7,409 nt of DNA from CAZKMM01 sp964553915 (lineage in GTDB: Bacteria > RBG-13-61-14 > DRUE01), in NCBI GenBank assembly GCA_964553915.1, contig CAZKMM010000121.1:1-7409 (forward strand). The letters are read 5' to 3'. Numbering within the stretch: the first letter of the stretch is position 1; every line of letters starts with the position of its first letter. The notes under the pieces were generated by a model. It was not told the origin of the DNA. It did no database searches and saw nothing but the letters and a program-made list of their open reading frames with translations. Both the position numbers and the translations under genes were made by a program. Shown here in pieces: positions 1-6,009 of the stretch.

Positions 1-412
1 GCTCCGGGCTGACCATTGCTGGACCCATCTGACGGATTTGTTCGGTAAATTCATCCACTACCTGAGCGAAACGCTCTCCTTCGCTGGCACTAATCCATTC
101 CAGGCGGACTCGCTCCGGCTCCAGCCCGAGCTGGGAAATCATTTTTTTCAATAAAATCATTCTCCGAAGGGTCTTATAGTTTCCTTCCATATAATGGCAA
201 TCTCCGGGATGGCATCCGCCTACCAATACCCCATCAGCTCCCAGCTCAAATGCCTTGAGAATAAAGGCAGGGTCTGCCCTTCCGGAGCACATCATCCGAA
301 TCAGACGGATATTGGACGCATATTTTTTCCGGCTGGTTCCTGCCAGGTCAGCACCGGTATAGGTGCACCATTGACAGACGAGTCCCACGATTTTGGGTTC
401 AAATCCGTTCAT
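1..412 (-). CDS. mvhD: MvhD/FlpD-type 2Fe-2S subunit of an Hdr complex, 3' end cut by window edge
   Basis: This is the small iron-sulfur adaptor that, in known Hdr complexes, passes electrons from a hydrogenase or formate dehydrogenase to HdrA. Translating from the ATG at 412-410 gives 137 residues before the window ends. The family signatures are visible: VCQWCTYTGAD (Cys13, Cys16), RMMCSGR (Cys42) and GADGVLVGGCHPGDCHY (Cys67, Cys72), which supply the ligands of the 2Fe-2S cluster in this family. Family members are about 140 residues, so little is missing. The start is well supported: GGAGGGAG lies 6 nt upstream and the ATG overlaps the end of hdrA by 14 nt (ATGAACGGATTTGA holds both the start and the hdrA stop). 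No membrane segment or signal peptide is seen, so a cytoplasmic location is inferred. The electron-donating partner is not visible and may be encoded beyond position 1. Confidence 0.92.
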   Translation of the reverse strand, partial: MNGFEPKIVGLVCQWCTYTGADLAGTSRKKYASNIRLIRMMCSGRADPAFILKAFELGADGVLVGGCHPGDCHYMEGNYKTLRRMILLKKMISQLGLEPERVRLEWISASEGERFAQVVDEFTEQIRQMGPAMVSPE

Positions 413-2393
413 TTAAAACTCCCTCCAGTTCCGCTAAAATTTGTTGGTTGGTGAAATGTTTGGCGATTATCGCTTTGCTCGGGCAGGCGGCCGCACAGGT
501 GCCACAGCCCTTGCAAAGAGTTTCATCTATCACGCTGATTTTCTTTTCCTCATCAAAATTGATGGCTTGATAGGCGCAGAGAGGAATACAAATCTGACAG
601 CCAGAGCAAAGCTCCTCATCAACATAAGCGGTAGTAGCTTCCAGCTCTATCTTTCCCTGTTCTGTTAAGGCAACAACTGCGCTGGCGGCAGCTTGTCCTT
701 GTGCCACAGTATCAGGTATATCCTTGGGTCCCTGACAGGCGCCAGCAATGAATACCCCATCATTAGAAGTGGCGACCGGTGCCAGCTTGGGATGTTTTTC
801 CAGGAAAAAGCCATCACCGGATTTAGAGATTTTAAAGATTTGGGCAATTTCATCTGAATCCGGCTGAGGCTCAATTGCGGAGCAGAGAATTACCATATCC
901 ACCGGCACCCTAAAAATCTTCTGAGTTAAAGTATCTTCTGCAATGACAATCAACTTGCCTTCTTCGCTTGGGTCTTCTGCTTTGTTAGTGACTGAAGAGG
1001 CTTTTCCCCGAATAAAAGTTACCCCTTCCTCCAGCAGGCGATGATAAAACTCCTCATATCCCTTTCCAAAGCAGCGCATATCAATATAGAAATCATAAAT
1101 TTGAGCATTGGTTTTTTCTTTGATGAGATGGGCAAATTTTAGAGCATACATACAGCAGACCCGGGAGCAATACTCATGATAGTTAACATCTCTGGAGCCA
1201 ATGCAGTGGAGAATTGCCACGCTCTCCGGCTCCCTGCCGTCTTTAAGGACAATCTTTCCGCCGGTAGGACCTGTGGAATTACTTAACCGCTCAAACTGGA
1301 GCCCGGTAATGACATTGTCATACTTACCCAGCCCGAATTGAGTGGCAACCGAGGCATCCCAGAGATGATAACCAGTGGCAACAATGATGGAACCGACCCC
1401 AATTTCTTCAATTTTATCTTCGTGCGGTTTGTCAAAATCTATGGCTTTGGCTTCGCAGAATTTTTCGCAAACCCGGCACTTCCCTTTAGTAAAGAACCGG
1501 CAGTTTTCTTTATCAATCACCGGTTTATTGGGGACTGCCTGAGGGAACATCACATAAATGGCTTTTCTGGTGCCAATACCTTCCTCAAATCCACTCGGGA
1601 CTTTTACCGGGCATTTTTCTATACAGACTCCACAGCCGGTGCATTTATCATAATCTACCACGGTGGCTTTTCTTCTGACTTTAACTTTGAAATTACCCAC
1701 AAATCCGCTGATTTCTTCCACCTCGCTGTAATTCCAGAGGATAATGTTGGGATGCTGACCCACCGAGACCATTTTGGGAGTAAGAATACAGGCGGAGCAG
1801 TCCAGGGTGGGGAAGGTTTTATCAAATTTAGCCATTTTTCCGCCAATGCTCTGCTCCCGCTCCACCAGATAGACCTTTCTTCCTGCTTCTGCCAAATCCA
1901 GCGCTGCCTGAATCCCAGCAATTCCACCGCCAACAATCAAAACATTGGGATTAACCTCCACCTCTTTAACTTCCAGAGGCTCCAGCCAGAAAGCCCGGGC
2001 TACCGCGGCTCTTACCAGGTCTTTTGCCTTTTTAAGAGCCTGCTCTTTGTCTTCAGTCACCCAGGAATTCTGCTCCCGGTTATTGACCATTAAAAAGCAA
2101 TAGCGATTCAGCCCGGCTTCTTCACAGGCTTTTCTGAAGGTATTTTCATGCATTAAGGGAGAGCAAGCAGTAACAATTACCTTGGTTAATTTATGCTTTT
2201 TAATTGCATCTTTGATTAAGTCCTGACCGGGCTGGGAGCACATAAATTTGTATTCCTCTACATAAGCCACTCCGGGTAAGCCCCGGACATATTCTGCCAA
2301 AGCAGGAATATCTACCACCCCGGCAATATTGGTTCCGCAATGGCAGAGAAAAACTCCAATTCTTTCCTGGTCTTTCTTTGCTTGTTTTGCCAT
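399..2393 (-). CDS. hdrA: Heterodisulfide reductase subunit A (HdrA), FAD and multi-Fe-S protein
   Basis: HdrA is the flavoprotein core of soluble heterodisulfide reductase complexes; in methanogens its FAD bifurcates electrons between a disulfide and ferredoxin. The 664 residues match the full-length HdrA type. In order they show an N-terminal cysteine domain (CHCG 17-20, Cys52, TACSP with Cys77), a Rossmann FAD site VGGGIAG (154-160) followed by ERE at 178-180 and IGGKMA (183-188), and LDCSAC (Cys199, Cys202). An inserted ferredoxin domain follows (Cys251, 254, 257, 261, then Cys298, 306, 309, 313). Next come HCIGSRD (Cys397), YCSRVCC (409-414) and a C-terminal pair of 4Fe-4S motifs, CSGCQICIPLC (596-606) and CKGCGTCAAAC (627-637). 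The ATG at 2393 has AAGGAGAG upstream and begins 12 nt after the stop of the HdrBC gene; the 3' end overlaps mvhD. No membrane segment is visible. Bifurcation is inferred from the family; the sequence alone cannot show which acceptor is used. Confidence 0.95.
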   Translation of the reverse strand: MAKQAKKDQERIGVFLCHCGTNIAGVVDIPALAEYVRGLPGVAYVEEYKFMCSQPGQDLIKDAIKKHKLTKVIVTACSPLMHENTFRKACEEAGLNRYCFLMVNNREQNSWVTEDKEQALKKAKDLVRAAVARAFWLEPLEVKEVEVNPNVLIVGGGIAGIQAALDLAEAGRKVYLVEREQSIGGKMAKFDKTFPTLDCSACILTPKMVSVGQHPNIILWNYSEVEEISGFVGNFKVKVRRKATVVDYDKCTGCGVCIEKCPVKVPSGFEEGIGTRKAIYVMFPQAVPNKPVIDKENCRFFTKGKCRVCEKFCEAKAIDFDKPHEDKIEEIGVGSIIVATGYHLWDASVATQFGLGKYDNVITGLQFERLSNSTGPTGGKIVLKDGREPESVAILHCIGSRDVNYHEYCSRVCCMYALKFAHLIKEKTNAQIYDFYIDMRCFGKGYEEFYHRLLEEGVTFIRGKASSVTNKAEDPSEEGKLIVIAEDTLTQKIFRVPVDMVILCSAIEPQPDSDEIAQIFKISKSGDGFFLEKHPKLAPVATSNDGVFIAGACQGPKDIPDTVAQGQAAASAVVALTEQGKIELEATTAYVDEELCSGCQICIPLCAYQAINFDEEKKISVIDETLCKGCGTCAAACPSKAIIAKHFTNQQILAELEGVLNERI
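419..426 (-). promoter_or_regulatory. Shine-Dalgarno site of mvhD inside the end of hdrA
   Basis: GGAGGGAG is read on the minus strand, 6 nt before the ATG at 412. It lies within the last codons of hdrA, so mvhD can be initiated while the upstream gene is still being translated. It fixes the mvhD start. Confidence 0.8.
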
Positions 2394-2400
2394 TTTTCCC

Positions 2401-2407
2401 TCTCCTT
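2401..2407 (-). promoter_or_regulatory. Shine-Dalgarno site of hdrA overlapping the upstream stop codon
   Basis: AAGGAGA is read on the minus strand, 7 nt before the hdrA ATG at 2393. Its first two bases belong to the TAA stop of the HdrBC gene (2408-2406). This packing supports one operon and coupled translation. Confidence 0.75.
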
Positions 2408-3536
2408 AAATTGCGTTTTTAACCAGCTCAACTAGGTCCATAATCTGGATTTTATCTTCTGCGTTTAAGGTTTTTCTGCTGTCCTCAAAATTGGTCAGAC
2501 AATAAGGACAGGCAACCACGAGAATTTCAGCTCCGATATCCAGTGCTTCCTGCACCCGGAAATCACTCAATCTTTCTCCTGCGGGCACCTCCATCCAGAT
2601 TTTTCCACCGCCCCCGCCACAGCAAAGAGCATTTTCCCGATTTCGCTCCATTTCAATAAATTCCACTCCGGGAACCGCCTGAATCACCTCTCTGGGCTCA
2701 TCATAAATCTCGCTGTGCCGACCCAGATAGCAGGGGTCGTGATAGGTGACCTTCTTACCAATCTCCTTGCTCAGCTTAAGAGCGCCAGATTTAATTGCCT
2801 CTGCCAGAACCTGAGAAATATGCTTTACCTGATATCCTCCGGGATATTCATTGGTAAAAGTGTAATAGCAGTGAGGAGAGCCGGTGATGATGTTTTTCAC
2901 CTGATTTTCTTCAAAAAGCTTTTGATTGGTGGATTTGAGGTTTTCAAACAGGTCCAGGTCGCCCATCTTCCCGACCGCCTCTCCACAGCAGACTTCGCCA
3001 GATTTTAAAGTCCCCCAGCTTATTCCTGCCTTATTAAGCACCTCTACTGTTGCACGAACCACTTGCCGGTTTCTCGGGTCATAAGCATAGGTGCAACAGG
3101 TAAAATAAAGCATTTCTTTATCCGGGGTATAGTCCGGCACCGGCTGGTCTTTCATCCAGTCATATCTGGCTTCCTGTTCTCCACCCCAGGGATTGCCTTT
3201 ACTGGTCAGGCTTCCCACCACATTCCGCAGAGGGGCAGGAAGCAAACCTCCCTGGCTGTAAACGGTTCTCGCTGCTTTTACAATGTTGATTATCTCCACT
3301 CCCTGGGGACAACGAACCTCACACTGCCGACAGTTAGAGCATTCCCACATATAATTTTCAATTCCTTCCAGACCAAACTGGCTCAGGCGAATCAATGCCC
3401 GGATACTGAATCCATTTACCGGTGCCCAGGGACAGGAACCAGAGCAGGTTCCGCACTGGAAGCAGGTCTTTAATTTTTCTCCGCCTGCTTCCATAATCGC
3501 TTCAGTGATTTCAAGATAAGGAGTTACCGCCTGCAT
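2406..3536 (-). CDS. HdrC-HdrB fusion protein (HdrD-like, two CCG domains)
   Basis: A 376-residue protein joining an HdrC-like ferredoxin part to an HdrB-like catalytic part, as in HdrD, DsrK and related Fe-S oxidoreductases. The N-terminal half carries two 4Fe-4S motifs: CFQCGTCSGSCP (Cys25, 28, 31, 35) and CSNCRQCEVRCP (Cys66, 69, 72, 76). The C-terminal half carries two CCG domains. The first has Cys147-Cys148, CCG at 183-185 and SPHCYYTF (Cys223). The second has DPCY (Cys269), CCGGGGG (305-311) and ACPYC (Cys343, Cys346). The second site is complete for a noncubane 4Fe-4S cluster as described for HdrB; the first lacks the last cysteine. The start chosen is the ATG at 3536 because AAAGGAG sits 7 nt upstream; an upstream in-frame GTG lies in the terminator hairpin and is rejected. 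It is the first gene of the hdr operon. The substrate may be a disulfide, a DsrC-like partner or another thiol carrier; I cannot tell which. Confidence 0.9.
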   Translation of the reverse strand: MQAVTPYLEITEAIMEAGGEKLKTCFQCGTCSGSCPWAPVNGFSIRALIRLSQFGLEGIENYMWECSNCRQCEVRCPQGVEIINIVKAARTVYSQGGLLPAPLRNVVGSLTSKGNPWGGEQEARYDWMKDQPVPDYTPDKEMLYFTCCTYAYDPRNRQVVRATVEVLNKAGISWGTLKSGEVCCGEAVGKMGDLDLFENLKSTNQKLFEENQVKNIITGSPHCYYTFTNEYPGGYQVKHISQVLAEAIKSGALKLSKEIGKKVTYHDPCYLGRHSEIYDEPREVIQAVPGVEFIEMERNRENALCCGGGGGKIWMEVPAGERLSDFRVQEALDIGAEILVVACPYCLTNFEDSRKTLNAEDKIQIMDLVELVKNAI

Positions 3537-3538
3537 AG

Positions 3539-3691
3539 TTATTCTCCTTTCTCTGGGATTTGATTTGAATGCTTTAAAAGGTGAGATAGGCAAAAAAATA
3601 AGGAGTGAGAGTAATTTATCTCCCACTCCCGGTAATCAAAGCTAAACCGAGAATAATTCCAATTTGTTGTAACTAAAGTTGACCTTTTCAT
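3539..3691 (-). CDS. Possible 50-codon leader ORF upstream of the hdr operon (doubtful)
   Basis: An ATG at 3691-3689 opens a frame of 50 codons that ends in TAA at 3541-3539, only 2 nt before the ATG of the HdrBC gene. Its ribosome site is weak (AGG 4 nt upstream of the ATG). The predicted peptide starts MKRSTLVTTNW and ends NQIPEKGE. It is rich in Ser, Tyr, Phe and His, has no recognisable domain, and shows no run of one amino acid of the kind used by classical leader-peptide attenuators. The frame passes straight through the terminator hairpin (about codons 21-34), so a translating ribosome would disturb that hairpin. An open frame of this length could also occur by chance in such a region. 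I recognise no family. Confidence 0.25.
   Translation of the reverse strand: MKRSTLVTTNWNYSRFSFDYREWEINYSHSLFFCLSHLLKHSNQIPEKGE
3544..3550 (-). promoter_or_regulatory. Shine-Dalgarno site deciding the HdrBC start
   Basis: AAAGGAG is read on the minus strand, 7 nt before the ATG at 3536. It is the only strong ribosome site near the start of this frame and selects the 376-residue form over a longer reading from a GTG at 3626. Confidence 0.8.
3591..3630 (-). terminator. Intrinsic terminator inside the hdr leader (candidate attenuator)
   Basis: On the minus strand GGAGTGGGAG (3629-3620) pairs with CTCTCACTCC (3611-3602) as a 10-bp stem with one G-U pair and an 8-nt loop. It is followed at once by TTATTTTTTT (3601-3592). 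This is the classical form of a rho-independent terminator and is oriented for minus-strand transcripts only, since the plus strand has no T-run after the stem. It lies about 120 nt downstream of the predicted transcription start and about 55 nt upstream of the HdrBC start codon. It could act as an attenuator, as the end of a small RNA, or as a stop for read-through from the glycosyltransferase operon. Confidence 0.75.
3626..3653 (-). other. Candidate antiterminator hairpin competing with the terminator
   Basis: On the minus strand TTCTCGGT (3653-3646) can pair with ACCGGGAG (3633-3626) as 8 bp with two G-U pairs around a 12-nt loop. Its right arm uses the first four bases of the terminator's 5' arm (3629-3626), so the two full structures exclude each other. 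The stem is modest and the overlap small; it may be fortuitous. Confidence 0.3.
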
Positions 3692-3714
3692 ACTGCCTGA
3701 CCTAAATAGTTGAA

Positions 3715-3741
3715 CTCAAATCACGCTGTGATTAATATGAG
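3715..3741 (-). repeat. Dyad symmetry near the start of the hdr leader
   Basis: AATCAC and GTGATT form a perfect 6-bp inverted repeat around a 3-nt centre (3733-3719). Outer arms CTCA (3741-3738) and TGAG (3718-3715) extend it, with four unpaired bases on one side. It begins about 12 nt after the predicted transcription start. It could be a DNA operator or a 5' RNA hairpin; the sequence does not separate the two. Confidence 0.45.
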
Positions 3742-3759
3742 ATTGCAAGTTGTTTTTAT

Positions 3760-3788
3760 ATTAGACAAAAATTTCGCTTGTTTGTCAA
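3760..3788 (-). promoter_or_regulatory. Sigma70-type promoter of the hdr operon
   Basis: On the minus strand a perfect -35 box TTGACA (3788-3783), a 17-bp spacer and a -10 box TCTAAT (3765-3760, five of six consensus bases) are present. The start of transcription would be near A3753, giving a 5' leader of roughly 217 nt before the HdrBC ATG. A block rich in A and T lies just upstream, as expected for an UP-like element. It is by far the best promoter match I see in the intergenic region. Confidence 0.75.
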
Positions 3789-3892
3789 GAGAAAAAATTT
3801 AATTTAATTCAAATTTAATTTTTCTTTAATTTTTTTCTGAGCTAATTTCAAATAAGTTCTTGATTTTTTTATTTATTCAAACTTTTTGATAA
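3789..3892 (-). promoter_or_regulatory. A/T-rich upstream block, possible UP element; no clear terminator for the upstream operon
   Basis: Between the glycosyltransferase stop codon and the -35 box the DNA is almost entirely A and T, with repeated AAATT/AATTT runs at about 3795-3830. It could aid RNA polymerase binding or bend the DNA. The only hairpin seen just after the stop is TCAAA-AAG-TTTGA (about 3878-3890), which has a short A/T stem and is too weak to call a terminator. The upstream operon may therefore read into the hdr leader. Confidence 0.4.
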
Positions 3893-5287
3893 TTAAAAAC
3901 ACCTGTAAAGATAAACCGCATTCTGTTTATATCCAGCACTTTCCCAGACCTTTTCAAGCGTGCAATATTTTTCTATGGTCTGGAGATTATATGGAGCCCA
4001 GCTCCAGGGATGGGAGGCAACTATTAGTTTACCTACTGTATTTTGAGGGAGAAGTTTATATCTTCCTGGCACAGGCTGGGCGCGAGGGAGGTAGTATAAA
4101 AATTCTTCCTCTGCCAGCCCCAGTGAAATTACGGGCGTAAACGGATAATGTTTTTGAATATAAATACTTGCCTTTTTAAAACCCTGTTTGCCCAGATGAT
4201 AGTATCTAATTAAAGCCCAGCTTAAGCTGAAAAATATAAAAGCAATGAGCAGATAGTGAACCATCCGGGCAGGAAGCGGAAACTTCTTCTTCTGAATAAG
4301 AGAATAAATTTCTTCAATTCCCAAGCCTATCCCGAGCAGATAAAAAGGGATGAAAAAGGAAAGGAATCTTGGATAGATAAATACCCGGAAAATCAGGGTA
4401 AAGGCAAGTATTAGACCAGCGGAGAGCAGATAAAGAATTCCGAATTCAATGGCTTTATTTTTCAATTGTCTGAGTCCGCCAAGGAAAATAAGCAGGAAAA
4501 GAGCAGAGATGCTCAGTAAATGGGAGCCGGAGAGCATTTTTATCAGTTCCTTCCAGAAATATCCTTCCAGCCATCTTCCTGCGGTTTCTTTTCCTTTTTC
4601 CAGATAAAAATTCCAGAGCTGACCTCCTCCTGGAAGGTAAAAAATCAAGGAAAGGCTAAGAGCTATTATCGGAAGATAAAGCTTTTGGCTCGTCCCGGAT
4701 TTTTTTCTTAAAAATTTTTCGGATATTGCAAATAAAAGCTGGCTTGTCAGAAGAAAAATTCCATAAAGATGAAAATAACAGGCGATAATTGAAGTTATCA
4801 GGTATGCGAGAGCGGTGCTTTTATTTTTTTCTTCCTCTAAATTAAGAAAGAAAAAGCAGGAAAGAAAAGAAAAAAGTATCCAGCCTGCATATCCCCGGGC
4901 ATCCTGGCTGAACCAGACCATCCAGAAATGCAGGGAGAGGAAAATTGAGGTGAGAAATGCTGTGGAATTTTTTACCCAATCCCGGAGCAGGAGAAAAATA
5001 ATTGGCGGGGTAAATCCGCCCAGAATCAGGCTGGGAAGGCGCAGGCTCCATTCCTTTTCTCCAAAAATAGTGATGGAAAGCTTGGCAAGAAGGGAAAATA
5101 AAATATGATTATTGGGCACAGGCAGTCCGGTTATAATTTCTTTCCAGCCCGAGCGGATAAAAGCAAAGAGGGTAAAAATTTCATCATACCAGAGCCCCTG
5201 ATTGAGCTTAAAAATCCTTAAAGCAAAGGAAATAATTACCAGCCCGGCAAAGCCAGCCCAGGGATTTGTTAGGAATTTCCTGTTCAT
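3893..5287 (-). CDS. Multi-pass membrane glycosyltransferase, GT39/PMT-like (GT-C fold)
   Basis: A 464-residue, strongly hydrophobic protein with about ten predicted membrane segments, resembling the dolichyl-phosphate-mannose mannosyltransferase/ArnT-like family that transfers a sugar from a polyprenyl-phosphate donor on the outer face of the membrane. Family marks are GLWYDEIFT at 31-39 (acidic pair Asp35-Glu36 in the first external loop), NNHILF (59-64), FGEKEWSLRLPSL (75-87), WFSQDARGYA (125-134), YFHLYG (171-176) and YPRFL (305-309). The last 90 residues or so are a soluble tail. The ATG at 5287 overlaps the stop of the phosphorylase gene as ATGA (5287-5284) and has no strong Shine-Dalgarno, so coupled translation is likely. 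The sugar and acceptor cannot be read from the sequence; protein or lipid glycosylation are both possible. Confidence 0.85.
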   Translation of the reverse strand: MNRKFLTNPWAGFAGLVIISFALRIFKLNQGLWYDEIFTLFAFIRSGWKEIITGLPVPNNHILFSLLAKLSITIFGEKEWSLRLPSLILGGFTPPIIFLLLRDWVKNSTAFLTSIFLSLHFWMVWFSQDARGYAGWILFSFLSCFFFLNLEEEKNKSTALAYLITSIIACYFHLYGIFLLTSQLLFAISEKFLRKKSGTSQKLYLPIIALSLSLIFYLPGGGQLWNFYLEKGKETAGRWLEGYFWKELIKMLSGSHLLSISALFLLIFLGGLRQLKNKAIEFGILYLLSAGLILAFTLIFRVFIYPRFLSFFIPFYLLGIGLGIEEIYSLIQKKKFPLPARMVHYLLIAFIFFSLSWALIRYYHLGKQGFKKASIYIQKHYPFTPVISLGLAEEEFLYYLPRAQPVPGRYKLLPQNTVGKLIVASHPWSWAPYNLQTIEKYCTLEKVWESAGYKQNAVYLYRCF

Positions 5288-6009
5288 TGGGAAAGGACTT
5301 TCCGGGCAATTTTTCCTGCGTCAATCAGGCTGGAAAGCAGTTTGGGAGAGGTAAAGCCGGTTTTCCATTGATTGTCTTTATGCTCATCTGAGATGATGAC
5401 CATTCCTGCCAGAGCAACTTCTCTAAACCGAGCAATGGTATAAAGAGCAGAAAGCTCCATTTCCACTGCAATTGCTCCCTGATTCTGGAACTGCTTTATT
5501 TTTTGTCGGGTTTCCCGGAAGAGGGCATCAACAGTAGCTACTTTTCCGATTTTAAAATTCTTTTGAGTTTTTTCCAGCTCCTGTTTTATCTTAGAAAATA
5601 GCTCTTCATCTGCCCGGGGTGGGTTCTTTTCCGGGAAATAATCCTTACTGGTTCCTTCGTCAGAGATAGCTTCATTGACCAGGAGCAGGTCGCCAATATC
5701 CAGGTTCGGGCTGATAGCACCTGCCAGACCAATAAAAATAATCCTGCGAGCACCACCGGCAATTAGCTGTTCTAAAACCATTCCGGCAACAGGAGCTCCC
5801 ATTGCCGGACCAGCCAGATTAATTTCTTTTTCTTCTTTCAGACGGTAAATTTGGGCTGGATAAGCTCGCTTTTTGGTTTTTTTTGCTCTGAGTCTAAGAG
5901 CAAGAAGTCTGAGGCAAACCCCGACCGGAACAAAAATTATTCTCTCCGCCACCCGGATTTTAAAGATTCCCTGACCGGGATTAATAATTGGCTGGTCTGA
6001 ATTGGTCAT
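5284..6009 (-). CDS. Nucleoside phosphorylase, uridine phosphorylase-like (PNP/UDP family)
   Basis: A 241-residue cytoplasmic enzyme of the PNP/UDP superfamily, which splits nucleosides with phosphate into base and ribose-1-phosphate. Visible marks are GPAMGAPVAGM at 67-77 (phosphate-side loop), IGLAGAISPNLDIGD (93-107), DEGTSKDYFPE (117-127), AVEMELSAL (181-189, the VEME ribose-binding motif) and ISDE (206-209, with the acidic residue expected near the base). Length and motif order fit the uridine phosphorylase branch (COG2820-like), but I cannot fix whether uridine, a purine nucleoside or another substrate is used. The ATG at 6009 overlaps the stop of the preceding gene as ATGA and lacks a clear ribosome site. 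The link between nucleoside salvage and its two carbohydrate-type neighbours is not obvious. Confidence 0.88.
   Translation of the reverse strand: MTNSDQPIINPGQGIFKIRVAERIIFVPVGVCLRLLALRLRAKKTKKRAYPAQIYRLKEEKEINLAGPAMGAPVAGMVLEQLIAGGARRIIFIGLAGAISPNLDIGDLLLVNEAISDEGTSKDYFPEKNPPRADEELFSKIKQELEKTQKNFKIGKVATVDALFRETRQKIKQFQNQGAIAVEMELSALYTIARFREVALAGMVIISDEHKDNQWKTGFTSPKLLSSLIDAGKIARKVLSQ

Noticed and set aside
1338..2093. Long plus-strand open frame of 251 codons opposite hdrA
   Set aside because: Antisense shadow: hdrA on the other strand is fully explained by its motifs, and the antisense peptide shows no recognisable domain.
3063..3473. Plus-strand open frame of 136 codons opposite the HdrBC gene
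   Set aside because: Antisense shadow of a gene with clear cysteine motifs; no supporting start site or domain.
3537..3626. N-terminal extension of the HdrBC frame from a GTG at 3626, adding 30 residues
   Set aside because: It starts inside the terminator hairpin and has no ribosome site. The added residues do not look like Hdr, and the ATG at 3536 has a strong Shine-Dalgarno.
3630..3753. A known riboswitch or T-box in the hdr leader
   Set aside because: I looked for conserved cores of the common classes and found none; calling one would be unsupported.
3886..4140. Short plus-strand frame at the end of the glycosyltransferase gene
   Set aside because: It overlaps the real minus-strand gene almost completely and has no promoter or recognisable product.
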